Part shown: positions 1-10,120 of the stretch, piece by piece
How the letters are laid out: each line of letters begins with the position of its first letter
Numbering within the stretch: position 1 is the stretch's first letter
Assembly (NCBI RefSeq): GCF_013386165.1
Contig: NZ_JACAOS010000018.1
Location: 347,382 to 411,381, forward strand
Length of the DNA stretch: 64,000 nt
Source: Pseudomonas gingeri
GTDB lineage: Bacteria > Pseudomonadota > Gammaproteobacteria > Pseudomonadales > Pseudomonadaceae
Reading direction: 5' to 3'
Position numbers and translations under genes: made by a program
Notes under the pieces: model-generated
Told to the model about the DNA's origin: nothing
The model's input: the letters and a program-made list of their open reading frames with translations, nothing else
Database searches by the model: none

Positions 1-19
1 GCTCCTACAGTTGATCGCG

Positions 20-44
20 TTTTGTCGGCATGGGCCGGCAGGGT
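20..44. other. Left edge, part of a REP arm
   Basis: The first ten bases, GCTCCTACAG, are the right end of a REPIN that continues outside the window, and glxR ends 45 bp in. Confidence 0.4.
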
Positions 45-935
45 CTAGCGCTCGCGAATCGAAAAATTCGCCATGTGCTCCAGGCCCTTGATCAGCGCCG
101 AATGGTCCCACTGGCTGCCGCCGATGGCCGCGCAGGTGTTGAAGACCTGTTGGGCATTGGCGGTGTTGGGCAGGTTGATATTCAGCTCACGGGCACCTGC
201 CAGGGCCAGGTTCAGGTCCTTCTGGTGCAGGCTGATGCGGAAGCCCGGGTCGAAGGTGCCCTTGATCATGCGTTCGCCATGCACTTCGAGGATTTTCGAC
301 GAGGCAAAGCCGCCCATCAACGCTTCACGCACCTTGGCCGGGTCGGCGCCGTTTTTTGCGGCAAACAACAACGCCTCGGCCACCGCCTGGATATTCAGGG
401 CGACGATGATCTGGTTCGCCACCTTGGCGGTCTGGCCGTCACCGTTACCGCCGACCAGGGTGATGTTCTTGCCGATGCTCTGGAACAACGGCAACGCGCG
501 AGCGAAGGCCTGGGCATCGCCGCCGACCATGATGCTCAGGGTCGCGGCCTTGGCGCCGACTTCACCACCGGACACCGGGGCGTCGAGGTACTGCGCGCCT
601 TTTTCATTGATCCGGGCCGCGAACGCCTTGGTGGCGGTGGGCGAGATCGAGCTCATGTCGATGACGATCTTGCCCGGGCCGACGCCGGCGGCAATCCCGT
701 CGGCACGGAACAGCACATCCTCGACCTGTGGTGTGTCCGGCACCATGACGATGATGAACTCGGCTTCCTGGGCGACTTCCTTCGGGCTTGCCAGGGCTAC
801 CGCGCCGGCGTTGACCAGGTCGACCGGGGCGGCGTCATGGTGGGCGGACAGGAACAGGCTGTGACCTGCTTTCTGCAGATTGGTGGCCATGGGATGGCCC
901 ATGATGCCGGTGCCGATAAAACCGATTTTAGCCAT
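45..935 (-). CDS. glxR: 2-hydroxy-3-oxopropionate (tartronate semialdehyde) reductase
   Basis: NAD(P)H-dependent reductase that turns tartronate semialdehyde into D-glycerate, the last step of the glyoxylate carboligase route. The 296-aa product has an N-terminal Rossmann motif GTGIMG (residues 8-13), the beta-hydroxyacid dehydrogenase substrate motif DAPVSGG (about 118-124) and the catalytic lysine K171 in GQTAKVANQ. The ATG at 935 is chosen over an in-frame extension to 1031 because the extension runs through a REP repeat, while the ATG has an AGGA-like site just upstream. It follows gcl and hyi on the same strand, with a REPIN between hyi and glxR. Family and length agree well with GlxR/GarR. 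Confidence 0.93.
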   Translation of the reverse strand: MAKIGFIGTGIMGHPMATNLQKAGHSLFLSAHHDAAPVDLVNAGAVALASPKEVAQEAEFIIVMVPDTPQVEDVLFRADGIAAGVGPGKIVIDMSSISPTATKAFAARINEKGAQYLDAPVSGGEVGAKAATLSIMVGGDAQAFARALPLFQSIGKNITLVGGNGDGQTAKVANQIIVALNIQAVAEALLFAAKNGADPAKVREALMGGFASSKILEVHGERMIKGTFDPGFRISLHQKDLNLALAGARELNINLPNTANAQQVFNTCAAIGGSQWDHSALIKGLEHMANFSIRER

Positions 936-981
936 GAGAAAATCCTCTTGTTTTTGTAGGGGGCTGCCCGTTCCACGGTCT

Positions 982-1069
982 GTGTGGGCGCCGGCTTGCT
1001 GGCGATCCAGGCAACGCGGTCTGGCAGGCACACCGCGTCGATAGCATCGCCAGCAAGCCGGCTCCTACG
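982..1069. repeat. REPIN-type repeat pair (GCCGGCTTGCTGGCGAT family)
   Basis: Two inverted copies of a REP core (left TGTGGGCGCCGGCTTGCTGGCGAT, shown in part; right its near-complement ending GGCTCCTAC) flank about 40 bp. The unit lies between hyi and glxR and could fold into a long hairpin in the transcript. The same core recurs at 10023, 55826 and 58384. Confidence 0.8.
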
Positions 1070-1079
1070 GGGAAAGGGG

Positions 1080-1862
1080 TTATATCGCGTTGTGGGTTTT
1101 CAGCCAGCCGAGGCCCGCTTCGGTGGTGGTCAGCGGCTTGTATTCGCAGCCGATCCAGCCCTGGTAGCCGATGCTATCCAGGTGCTCGAACAGGAACCGG
1201 TAGTTGATTTCCCCTGTCCCCGGCTCATGGCGCCCGGGGTTGTCGGCCAGTTGCACATGGTTGATCTCGACCAGGTGCTCGGCCAGGGTCCGGGCCAGGT
1301 CGCCCTCCATGATCTGCATGTGGTAGATGTCGTATTGCAGGAACAGGTTGGCGCTGCCCACCTGATGTCGGATCGACAGGGCCTGGGCCGTGGTGTTCAG
1401 GTAGAAGCCGGGGATGTCGCGGGTGTTGATCGCTTCCATCACCAGGCGGATGCCGGCGGCTTCAAGTTTGTCGGCGGCGTACTTGAGGTTGTCGACAAAG
1501 GTCTTTTCCAGCACGGCATCCTCGACGCCCTGGGGGCGGATACCGGCCAGGCAGTTGATCTGGGTATTGCCCAGCACCTGCGCATAGGCGATGGCCAGGT
1601 CGACCCCGGCACGGAATTCCTCGACCCGCTCCGGGTGGCAGGCAATCCCGCGCTCGCCCTTGGCCCAGTCGCCGGCCGGCAGGTTGAACAGCACCTGGGT
1701 CAGGCCATGGGCATCGAGTTGTGCCTTGAGCTCGGCCGAGCTGAAGTCGTAGGGGAACAGGTATTCCACACCGCTGAAACCGGCATCGGCGGCGGCCTTG
1801 AAGCGGGCGAGGAAATCCTCTTCGGTGAACAGCATGGACAGGTTGGCGGCAAAGCGTGGCAT
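1080..1862 (-). CDS. hyi: Hydroxypyruvate isomerase
   Basis: Interconverts tartronate semialdehyde and hydroxypyruvate; cytoplasmic TIM-barrel enzyme of the AP-endonuclease 2 superfamily. The 260-aa length is exactly that of the Hyi family. The start MPRFAANLSMLF is typical, and acidic metal-binding motifs such as VMEAINT (about residue 141) and GCEYKP near the C-terminus are visible. A GGAG ribosome-binding site precedes the ATG. It lies 113 bp downstream of gcl, with which it likely forms an operon handling glyoxylate released from allantoin. Confidence 0.93.
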   Translation of the reverse strand: MPRFAANLSMLFTEEDFLARFKAAADAGFSGVEYLFPYDFSSAELKAQLDAHGLTQVLFNLPAGDWAKGERGIACHPERVEEFRAGVDLAIAYAQVLGNTQINCLAGIRPQGVEDAVLEKTFVDNLKYAADKLEAAGIRLVMEAINTRDIPGFYLNTTAQALSIRHQVGSANLFLQYDIYHMQIMEGDLARTLAEHLVEINHVQLADNPGRHEPGTGEINYRFLFEHLDSIGYQGWIGCEYKPLTTTEAGLGWLKTHNAI

Positions 1863-1975
1863 GGAGGTCTCCTTGCAAATCGATACAAAGCGGTTGGACA
1901 GGCTGCAGGCGCAGCAATAGCGGCAGTGAAGGTGATATCACCGGCACTGGCAAGCCCGTCCCCGCCGCAGTGGGA

Positions 1976-3751
<1,776 letters not shown>

Positions 3752-3777
3752 TGTTTTGTGCCTCTTGCGTTTTGTAA

Positions 3778-3787
3778 TTGTATACAA
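3778..3787. promoter_or_regulatory. TTGTATACAA operator upstream of gcl
   Basis: Perfect 10-bp palindrome 27 bp upstream of the gcl start codon, a position suited to repression. The same word occurs at 3906, 12694 and 15727, each in front of a purine or glyoxylate gene. The TNGTNNNACNA-like form resembles operators of FadR/FCD-type GntR regulators; the identity of the regulator is inferred. Confidence 0.7.
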
Positions 3788-3900
3788 GTTGCTGTGTGGC
3801 GAGTGTATTCACGCTAGGCAGCACTGGTCAATGCCTTTTCTAAAATGATTGATAGATTGGTTTCTAGGCTGTTTGTTGCGAGGTTATGTGCTGATCTTTG

Positions 3901-3920
3901 TATTTTTGTATACAAAAATA
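3901..3920. promoter_or_regulatory. 20-bp perfect palindrome with TTGTATACAA core
   Basis: TATTTTTGTATACAAAAATA reads identically on both strands. It lies between divergent gcl and the GlcG-like gene, 150 bp from the gcl start and 88 bp from the other start, so it may serve both promoters. Its centre is 128 bp from the gcl-proximal site. Confidence 0.75.
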
Positions 3921-4007
3921 TTTAACATTGTGTTCTATTTGTGGGGTTGGACGCTTCCAGAAACGACGCGTCAACGTTTCTCTCCCCTTACTCGAAAGGA
4001 CGGCACC

Positions 4008-4448
4008 ATGAGCGCTTTAACCTTGAACGTCGCAGTCAGCCTGGCCAGCCAGGCGATTTCCGCCGGCCGGGCCATTTCGGCGGCGCCACTGACCATTGCG
4101 GTGCTGGATGGCGGCGGCCATCTGGTGACGTTGCAGCGCGAGGATGGGGCGAGCCTGCTGCGTCCGCAGATCGCCATTGGCAAGGCTTGGGGGGCGATTG
4201 CCCTGGGCAAGGGCTCGCGCTTGCTGGCACTGGATGCGCAGCAGCGGCCGGCGTTTGTCGCGGCGTTGAACAGCCTGGGGCAGGGCAGCGTGGTGCCGGC
4301 ACCAGGAGGGGTGTTGATTCGTGATCTGGACGGGCAGGTGATCGGTGCCATCGGGATCACCGGCGATACTTCGGATATCGATGAGCAGTGTGCGATCAGC
4401 GCGGTCGAGGCGTTGGGGTTGGTGGCGGATGCCGGGGTATCGGTTTGA
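4008..4448 (+). CDS. GlcG/HbpS-like (DUF336) protein
   Basis: Small 146-aa protein of the GlcG/HbpS (DUF336) family, whose members bind heme or small cofactors and often travel with glycolate/glyoxylate genes; the exact role is unclear. The family pattern is visible as LTIAVLDGGGHLV (about residues 28-40), IAIGKAWGA and APGGVLIRD, then GAIGITGD near the end. The ATG at 4008 follows an AAAGGA ribosome-binding site; an in-frame extension back to 3849 would cross the palindromic operator and is rejected. It is divergent from gcl and probably co-controlled with it. Confidence 0.85.
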   Translation: MSALTLNVAVSLASQAISAGRAISAAPLTIAVLDGGGHLVTLQREDGASLLRPQIAIGKAWGAIALGKGSRLLALDAQQRPAFVAALNSLGQGSVVPAPGGVLIRDLDGQVIGAIGITGDTSDIDEQCAISAVEALGLVADAGVSV

Positions 4449-4472
4449 GCCTTGCGGCGTTTGTCCGGACGC

Positions 4473-4499
4473 CATCGCCGGCAAGCCGGCTCCCACAGG
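4473..4499. repeat. Single REP sequence
   Basis: CATCGCCGGCAAGCCGGCTC-type palindromic REP just after the GlcG-like gene. Its partner is of another subfamily (next entry), so this is not a clean REPIN. Confidence 0.6.
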
Positions 4500-4540
4500 A
4501 TCGCGTCTCACCACAAAAGTATCGTGTTGCCACGGTCACC

Positions 4541-4564
4541 TGTAGGAGCAAGCTTGCTCGCGAT
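4541..4564. repeat. Single REP sequence (GAGCAAGCTTGCTCGCGAT type)
   Basis: TGTAGGAGCAAGCTTGCTCG core of the second REP subfamily seen at 24876 and 62069, placed between the convergent GlcG-like gene and the tetR gene. Confidence 0.6.
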
Positions 4565-4578
4565 GCAGACGATGCGGT

Positions 4579-5187
4579 CTAGCGATCCGGCTCACAACCC
4601 TTGAGCACCAGCCGCACAATGGTCTGCGCCGCCGCTTCATAGTCGGCGTCTTCCAGCTTGGCCTTGCCGGTGATCGAGGAGATCTGCCAGTCGAAATCAG
4701 CATAGGTCTGGGTTGCGGCCCAGATGCTGAACATCAGGTGATGGGGGTCGAGCGGGGCGATCAGGCCACGGTCGATCCAGGTCTGGATGCAGGCGATATT
4801 GTGCCGGGCCTGGGCGTTGAGCTGTTCCACCTGCTCGGGGCTCAGGTGCGGCGCGCCGTGCATGATCTCACTGGCGAAAACCTTGGAAGCGAACGGCAGG
4901 TCGCGGGAGATGCGGATCTTCGAGCGGATATAACCGGCCAGCACCTCAGCGGGTACGCCAGTGGGGTTGAACGGCGTCGAGGCCTGGAGGATCGGCTCGA
5001 TAATGCTTTCCAGCACCTCGCGGTAGAGGTTGTCCTTGGATTTGAAGTAGTAGTAGACATTGGGCTTGGGCAGGCCGGCCTTGGCCGCGATATCGCTGGT
5101 CTTGGTGGCGGCGAAGCCCTTGTCGGCGAACTCTTCGCTGGCGGCGCGCAGGATCAGTTCTCGGTTGCGTTCGCGGATGGTGCTCAT
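4579..5187 (-). CDS. TetR/AcrR-family regulator, RutR-like
   Basis: DNA-binding repressor-type protein of 202 aa. The N-terminal helix-turn-helix is seen in FADKGFAATKTSDIAAKAGLPKPNVYYYFKSK (shown as a landmark at about residues 18-49; key part TSDIAAKAG). The C-terminal half (PFASKVFASEIMHGAPHL, FSIWAATQTYADF) matches the YcdC/RutR-type ligand domain known from pyrimidine and nitrogen regulators. The ATG at 5187 fits the family start MSTIRERNRELIL. It sits inside the purine locus between the GlcG-like gene and the Tsx-like channel, so a nucleobase ligand is plausible but not shown. Confidence 0.85.
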   Translation of the reverse strand: MSTIRERNRELILRAASEEFADKGFAATKTSDIAAKAGLPKPNVYYYFKSKDNLYREVLESIIEPILQASTPFNPTGVPAEVLAGYIRSKIRISRDLPFASKVFASEIMHGAPHLSPEQVEQLNAQARHNIACIQTWIDRGLIAPLDPHHLMFSIWAATQTYADFDWQISSITGKAKLEDADYEAAAQTIVRLVLKGCEPDR

Positions 5188-5351
5188 AAACCAGGTTTTT
5201 CCTTGCCGGCCCGGGCGGTTGGGCATGGTAGCACCGGGTTTGCGCAAGGCTCAAGAATGCCCCTTCCACACGCCTGAATAGGCCGACTGCGGGAGCGGCG
5301 GCAGTTGCCGACTCCCACAGGATTCAGGGTGTTTTCAAGACGCTGCGGTCA

Positions 5352-6137
5352 TCAGAAATGGTACTTGATCAACAAGCTCGCCGTGTCCTGGTTGGTCTTG
5401 AAGTCGTTGCTGCTCTGGAGGCCGTACTTGTTCTTCCAGTAGTCGTACTCAAAGCCCACGTAGAGCTTTTTGTCGCCCCAGTGCAAGGCCTTGCCCAGGT
5501 CGTATTTGATCTGCGGGTTGAAGTGCAGGTTGGCGTGGTAGGCCCCTTGGGCATTGCGGTCGTTGTCCACCACCCAGTCCATATAACCGTCGAACAGCAC
5601 GTCCGAGCTGCCCACCGGCAAGGTGTAGGACCAGACCGGGGTGATCTGCCAGATATTGCTGCCCGGGCGGTTGCTGTCGGTGTGGCGTTGGTAGAAGTTC
5701 AACTGGAAGTAGTCGAACCCCGGCACGGCCAGGTCGAAGCCGGGGCCGAACAGGTAGGAGTTGGTGTCGCCTTCGCCGAACTCGTAGGTCAGGGCCAGCA
5801 GGACATCCTTGATCGGGCCGAAGGCGAACGAACGGTCGAAGATCTTGCCCATGGACAGGCGTGGGGTGAACTCGCCGTAGTAGGTGTTCGGACCGAGGTT
5901 GGTGTCGGCCTTGCCGTTGTAGAAGATCCGGTCGAGGAAGAAGAAGTTGTCGCCGTATTTCCAGGCGTCTGCGTGTTCGAAGGTCAGGGTCTGCTGGATC
6001 TGCGGATTGACGGTGAAGTTCTTGCCATACAGGTAGGTCAGGCTGTTGTTCTGCCATTGCAGCAGGTCGCCTGCGCAGGCGGTTCCTGCGCCCAGCAGGG
6101 TGGCGGACAACATCAGGCTCGTACAAGTGCGCTTCAT
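5352..6137 (-). CDS. Tsx-like nucleoside-specific outer-membrane channel
   Basis: Predicted outer-membrane beta-barrel of 261 aa in the Tsx/OmpK nucleoside-channel family. A signal peptide (about residues 1-22, ending GTACAG) is followed by aromatic-rich alternating strands (WQNNSLTYLYG, YGDNFFFLDRIFYNG, YFQLNFYQRH) and a terminal phenylalanine (LLIKYHF), the usual barrel-assembly signal. Placed next to a NCS2 permease and urate genes, it probably brings nucleosides or purine bases into the periplasm. The substrate is inferred from family and context. Confidence 0.85.
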   Translation of the reverse strand: MKRTCTSLMLSATLLGAGTACAGDLLQWQNNSLTYLYGKNFTVNPQIQQTLTFEHADAWKYGDNFFFLDRIFYNGKADTNLGPNTYYGEFTPRLSMGKIFDRSFAFGPIKDVLLALTYEFGEGDTNSYLFGPGFDLAVPGFDYFQLNFYQRHTDSNRPGSNIWQITPVWSYTLPVGSSDVLFDGYMDWVVDNDRNAQGAYHANLHFNPQIKYDLGKALHWGDKKLYVGFEYDYWKNKYGLQSSNDFKTNQDTASLLIKYHF

Positions 6138-6490
6138 GGGTGTGCTCCCTAAGGTCAGTGGTTCTAGGCTTGCGTCGCTCGGCGCTCTGGGTCTGGCGCC
6201 TTTTTTCTTCGTTGGCCACCACCGGCTCACCAGCCTGCCTGCTCCTGGCAAGGGCTGGATCAAGGCAAAAAACAGTCAAAGACGCCTCGTCCGGCTGTCC
6301 GTGAGACAGTCGATCGGGAGTGCTTCGATAGGCCTTGAGGTTGTCCCGCGCCGGGGTAGGCTGGCGCTTGGGTCAGGTGTCGGTGGCGATGGCTTGTTCG
6401 AGCGGATTCGAGCGGGCGCGCAGCATACTGACTCGCGCCCAGGGGCTCAAGCACCCCGTGCCAGAGCGCTCGAATCCACCGGCAAGGGCA
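6138..6490. other. Intergenic region between the NCS2 permease and the Tsx-like gene
   Basis: 353 bp without a supported gene. The only structure seen is an 11-bp inverted repeat, GGATTCGAGCG at 6404-6414 and its complement at 6467-6477, just after the permease stop codon. It has no T-tract and is not a convincing terminator. Confidence 0.5.
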
Positions 6491-7846
6491 TCAGTGCGGG
6501 TGAGCATGTCCGCTGAGAGCCGCCCGTTCGGCGCCCCCCAGCACATTGAACAGCAGGTTCAGGGACACCGCGCTCAAGGTCGCCATGGCGATACCGCTGT
6601 GGGTGATCGGCCCCATCCACAATGGCAGGTGGGCGAAGAACTCCGGCCGCACCACGGGGATCAGGCCCATGCCGATGCTCACCGCCACCAGCAGCTGGTT
6701 ACGGCGGTCGGAGATGTCGGCTTCCTGGAGGATCTTGATCCCGGTGGCGGCGACCATGCCGAACATGGCGATGGCCGCGCCGCCGAGCACCGCCGGCGGA
6801 ATCGAGGCCACCAGGAACGCGGCCTTGGGCAGCAGGCTGAGGATGACCAGGAAGATCCCGGCGACGATGGTCACCCAGCGACAGCGCACGCCGGTCATCT
6901 GTACCAGGCCGATATTCTGGGCGAAGGAGGAGTGGGTAAAGGTGTTGAAGAAACCGGCGAGGAACGAGGCGCCGGCATCACACAGCAAGCCACGGCGGAG
7001 CATGCCCGGGGTGACGTCCTGGCCGGTGATCTTGCCCAGGGCGAGGAACATGCCGGTGGACTCGACGAAGATGATCACCACCACCAGGCACATCGACAGG
7101 ATCGGCGCCAGGTGGAATTGCGGCATGCCGAAGTGCAGCGGAGTGACCACTTTCAGCCAGGGGGCCTGGGCCAGTCCGCTGAGGTCGACCATGCCGATGA
7201 CGCCGGACAGGACATAACCCAGGACCATGCCGATCAGCACCGAGATATTGACCCAGAAGCCGCGCATGAAACGGTTGATCAAGAGGATGGTGGCCAGTAC
7301 CAGCGCCGCCACCGTGAGGTAGATGGGCGAACCGAACTGCGTCGCCGCACTGCCGCCGCCGGCCCAGTTGACCGCCACCGGGAACAGCGACAGGCCGATG
7401 GCGGTAATCACCGTGCCGGTCACCAGGGGTGGGAAGAAGCGCACCACCTTGGACATGAACGGCGCGATCAGCATGCCGAAGAAGCCGGCGGCGATGGTGG
7501 CGCCGAAGATACCGGGCATGCCGATGCCGGGCATGCCGGCCATGGCCACCATGCTGCCGACGGCGGCGAAACTGGCCCCCATCATGACCGGCATGCGGAT
7601 GCCCATGGGGCCGATACCGAGGGATTGCACGACGGTGGCGATACCGGCCACCAGCAGGTCGGCGTTGATCAGAAAAGCGATTTCCTCACGACTCAGGCCG
7701 GCGGCCTGTCCGATGATCAGCGGTACGGCGACGGCGCCGCCATACATCAGCAAAACGTGTTGCAGACCCACCAGGATCAATTGCAACAGGGGCAGACGCT
7801 GGATAGCGGGTGCGGCGGGGATGCGCGGTTCGGATAACTCGGACAT
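6491..7846 (-). CDS. NCS2-family urate/xanthine permease
   Basis: Inner-membrane purine:cation symporter of 451 aa, about 14 membrane segments, nucleobase-cation-symporter-2 family (UacT/PbuX/XanQ type). Landmarks are LQHVLLMYGGAVAVPLIIG near the N-terminus (residues about 28-46), GVRCRWVTIVAG, and FVESTGMFLALGKITGQDV in the region of the family's substrate-contacting helix. It lies just downstream of puuD on the same strand, so urate or xanthine is the likely substrate. The second NCS2 gene at 14249 belongs to the other (AzgA-like) branch. Confidence 0.88.
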   Translation of the reverse strand: MSELSEPRIPAAPAIQRLPLLQLILVGLQHVLLMYGGAVAVPLIIGQAAGLSREEIAFLINADLLVAGIATVVQSLGIGPMGIRMPVMMGASFAAVGSMVAMAGMPGIGMPGIFGATIAAGFFGMLIAPFMSKVVRFFPPLVTGTVITAIGLSLFPVAVNWAGGGSAATQFGSPIYLTVAALVLATILLINRFMRGFWVNISVLIGMVLGYVLSGVIGMVDLSGLAQAPWLKVVTPLHFGMPQFHLAPILSMCLVVVIIFVESTGMFLALGKITGQDVTPGMLRRGLLCDAGASFLAGFFNTFTHSSFAQNIGLVQMTGVRCRWVTIVAGIFLVILSLLPKAAFLVASIPPAVLGGAAIAMFGMVAATGIKILQEADISDRRNQLLVAVSIGMGLIPVVRPEFFAHLPLWMGPITHSGIAMATLSAVSLNLLFNVLGGAERAALSGHAHPH

Positions 7847-7901
7847 GCAACACCTCGGGTCTTTTTTATTCTTGTGGTTTTAGCGCTGTGTGGTTGCCGA
7901 T

Positions 7902-8034
7902 TGTGGCGAGCGGGCTTGCCCGCGCTGGGCTGCGAAGCAGCCCTGAAACCAGTGATCGCGGTGTGTCGGGAAGAACACGATGATCGGTTTTGCGACTGCT
8001 GCGCAGTCGAGCGTGGGCAAGCCCACTCGCCACA
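7902..8034. repeat. 133-bp REP doublet (GGCGAGCGGGCTTGCCCGC family)
   Basis: Inverted ends TGTGGCGAGCGGGCTTGCCC and its near-complement enclose a spacer containing CTGCGAAGCAG and GACTGCTGCGCAGTCGA hairpins. A homologous unit of identical length lies at 15792-15924. It occupies the puuD-permease gap. Confidence 0.8.
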
Positions 8035-8054
8035 AAGAGCTCGAACTTCGGGTC

Positions 8055-9422
8055 TTAGTTGGTACGCGCCCCCTGGTTGATCCAGGCACCGATCAGGTCA
8101 CGTTCCTGCTGGGTCATCTGGGTGATGTTGCCCAACGGCATGATCTGGGTGGTGATGGCCTGGGCCTGGATACGTGGCGCCAGCAACTGGATCTGTTCCG
8201 GGGTATCGAAAATCACCCCCGCCGGTGCCGAGCTGAACAGCGGGCTGGTGGGCTGGGCCGAATGGCATACCGCGCAGCGTTCCTGGATCACGCTGTGGAC
8301 CTTGTCGAAGCTGACATCGGCGGCACTCGCCGTTGGAGCCGCCGCCGCAACGGGAGCAGGAGCCACAGCCGTAGCAGGCGCCGCAACGGGCGCAGGCTCG
8401 GGTTCGGCCGATGCTGCTGCCGGTGCCACTGGCGCCGCCTGGGCCGGCTTGCCACCCAATGCGGTTTCCGGCAGCGGCTGGTATTCGATCTTCGCCGGGG
8501 CCTTGGCCACTTGCGGTGCGCTCGGCGCCGAAGTCGGGCCGGTGACATAAGCCAGGCAGATCATCCCCAGGGCTGCGACCGGCAAGGTCCAGGCAAACTT
8601 GTGGCTGTTGTGACGGGTGTTGAAATAATGCCGCACCAACACCGCCAGCACCGCGATCCCGGCCAGGATCAGCCAGTTGTACTGGCTGCCGTAGGTGCTC
8701 GGGAAGTGGTTGCTGATCATGATGAACAGCACCGGCAGGGTGAAGTAGTTGTTGTGCCGCGAACGCAGCAGGCCCTTGGCCGGCAGGGCCGGGTCCGGCG
8801 TGCGGTTCTCGGCGATGGCCGCCACCAGCGCACGTTGGGCCGGCATGATGATGCGGAACACGTTGCCGACCATGATGGTGCCAATGATCGCGCCGACGTG
8901 CAGGTACGCACCACGACCGCTGAACACCTTGCTGAATCCGTAGGCTGCGGCAATCAGCAGCACGAACAGGATAAAGCCGAGCAGGGCGGGGCGTTTGCCC
9001 AGGGCCGAATCACAGAGGAAGTCGTAGACGAACCAGCCGGCGATCAGCGCTCCGATGCCGATGGCCACGCCTTCGGGGCCGCTCAGGCCGCTGCCGGGCG
9101 CCACCAGGTAGAGCACCGGGTTGGAGTAGAACACCACGCAGAGCAGCGCGATCCCCGACATCCAGGTGAAGTAGGCTTCCCATTTGAACCAGTGCAGGTT
9201 GTCCGGCATGGTCGGTGGGGCCAGCTTGTATTTTTCCAGGTGGTAGATACCGCCGCCGTGGATCGCCCACAGGTCGCCGGCCAGGCCGTCCTTGGGGTTG
9301 ACCCGGTTGAGGTTGTTCTCCAGCCAGACGAAGTAGAACGATGCCCCGATCCAGGCCACGCCCGTGATCATGTGAATCCAGCGCACGCTCAGGTTCAGCC
9401 ATTCCATCAGATGTGCTTGCAC
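8055..9422 (-). CDS. puuD: Membrane urate oxidase PuuD with C-terminal cytochrome c domain
   Basis: Oxidises urate to 5-hydroxyisourate at the inner membrane, passing electrons to its own cytochrome c. The 455-aa product has about eight N-terminal membrane segments (opening WIHMITGVAWIGASFYFVW), an Ala/Pro-rich linker (about residues 310-380) and a cytochrome c domain with heme motif CAVCH (about residue 393) and axial Met in QIMPLGNITQM. The GTG at 9422 is supported by AGAGG eight bases upstream. It replaces soluble uricase in this pathway. The low-complexity linker is expected to vary between strains. Confidence 0.93.
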   Translation of the reverse strand: MQAHLMEWLNLSVRWIHMITGVAWIGASFYFVWLENNLNRVNPKDGLAGDLWAIHGGGIYHLEKYKLAPPTMPDNLHWFKWEAYFTWMSGIALLCVVFYSNPVLYLVAPGSGLSGPEGVAIGIGALIAGWFVYDFLCDSALGKRPALLGFILFVLLIAAAYGFSKVFSGRGAYLHVGAIIGTIMVGNVFRIIMPAQRALVAAIAENRTPDPALPAKGLLRSRHNNYFTLPVLFIMISNHFPSTYGSQYNWLILAGIAVLAVLVRHYFNTRHNSHKFAWTLPVAALGMICLAYVTGPTSAPSAPQVAKAPAKIEYQPLPETALGGKPAQAAPVAPAAASAEPEPAPVAAPATAVAPAPVAAAAPTASAADVSFDKVHSVIQERCAVCHSAQPTSPLFSSAPAGVIFDTPEQIQLLAPRIQAQAITTQIMPLGNITQMTQQERDLIGAWINQGARTN

Positions 9423-9473
9423 AGTCTTTACCTCTCGTCTGTCACTCTTTTTCGGGAGTGATCAGACCTTCTC

Positions 9474-9977
9474 TTATTGGTGGGGGGCGAGGATCAGGTA
9501 TTCATCCTCTTTGAAGAAATGCTCATCGCAGTTATTGCCACTGCCACTGCGATCAACCACCAGGAAGTCATCCCGCTTTTCGATCGTCAGCACCGGGTGG
9601 TGCCAGACGCCGCGATGGTAATTGATGCCCTGCCTGCCATTACTGACAAAGGCGCGGACCAAGCCTGATACCGGTGCATCGCCAAGGGGCGCGACCACGA
9701 TCAGAAAGGGGTTGCCGAGCAGCGGTATAAAAGCCTGGCTGCCCAGCGGATGGCGCTCGAGCATGCGCACGGTCAAGGGCATCTCCAGGGCGTCGGCGCG
9801 GAAGATGCTGATGATCGCCTGATCGTCCGGCGTGGCGGTCTGCACCGTGGCCAGGCGATGGAAGCGCTGGGTCGAACCGTTGTTGATCATGAAGTGATCG
9901 CTGCCGTCGGTTTCGATCACGTCACCGAAAGGGGCGAAGGCTTCTTTGCTCAGCGGTTCAATCGTCAGTGTGCGCAT
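9474..9977 (-). CDS. allA: Ureidoglycolate lyase
   Basis: Cupin-fold enzyme that splits ureidoglycolate into glyoxylate and urea, linking allantoate breakdown to gcl. The 167-aa protein begins MRTLTIEPLSKEAFAPFGDVIE and contains RFHRLATV, FIPLLGNPFLIVVAP and the metal/substrate region GINYHRGVWHHPVL (about residues 114-127), all typical of AllA. Start at ATG 9977; an upstream in-frame extension is REP DNA. It lies between puuD and alc on the same strand. Confidence 0.93.
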   Translation of the reverse strand: MRTLTIEPLSKEAFAPFGDVIETDGSDHFMINNGSTQRFHRLATVQTATPDDQAIISIFRADALEMPLTVRMLERHPLGSQAFIPLLGNPFLIVVAPLGDAPVSGLVRAFVSNGRQGINYHRGVWHHPVLTIEKRDDFLVVDRSGSGNNCDEHFFKEDEYLILAPHQ

Positions 9978-10022
9978 GCGGTTCTTCTTAATCTTCAGGT
10001 TTGTTGTGGATGTACTCGGTGC

Positions 10023-10110
10023 TGTGGGAGCCGGCTTGCTGGCGATTGGGGCAACGCGGTATTCCAGCTTCACCGCGTTATCGTTCTTCGCCAGCCAGCC
10101 GGCTCCTGCA
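10023..10110. repeat. REPIN-type repeat pair (GCCGGCTTGCTGGCGAT family)
   Basis: Inverted REP cores TGTGGGAGCCGGCTTGCTGG and GCCAGCCAGCCGGCTCCTGCA between alc and allA; the right arm is slightly degenerate. Confidence 0.75.
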
Positions 10111-10120
10111 GGTCACGGCA

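Noticed and set aside
8300..8480. Possible repeat array in puuD
   Set aside because: The repetitive Ala/Pro codons encode a flexible linker before the cytochrome c domain; unit lengths and spacers do not fit a CRISPR or VNTR array.
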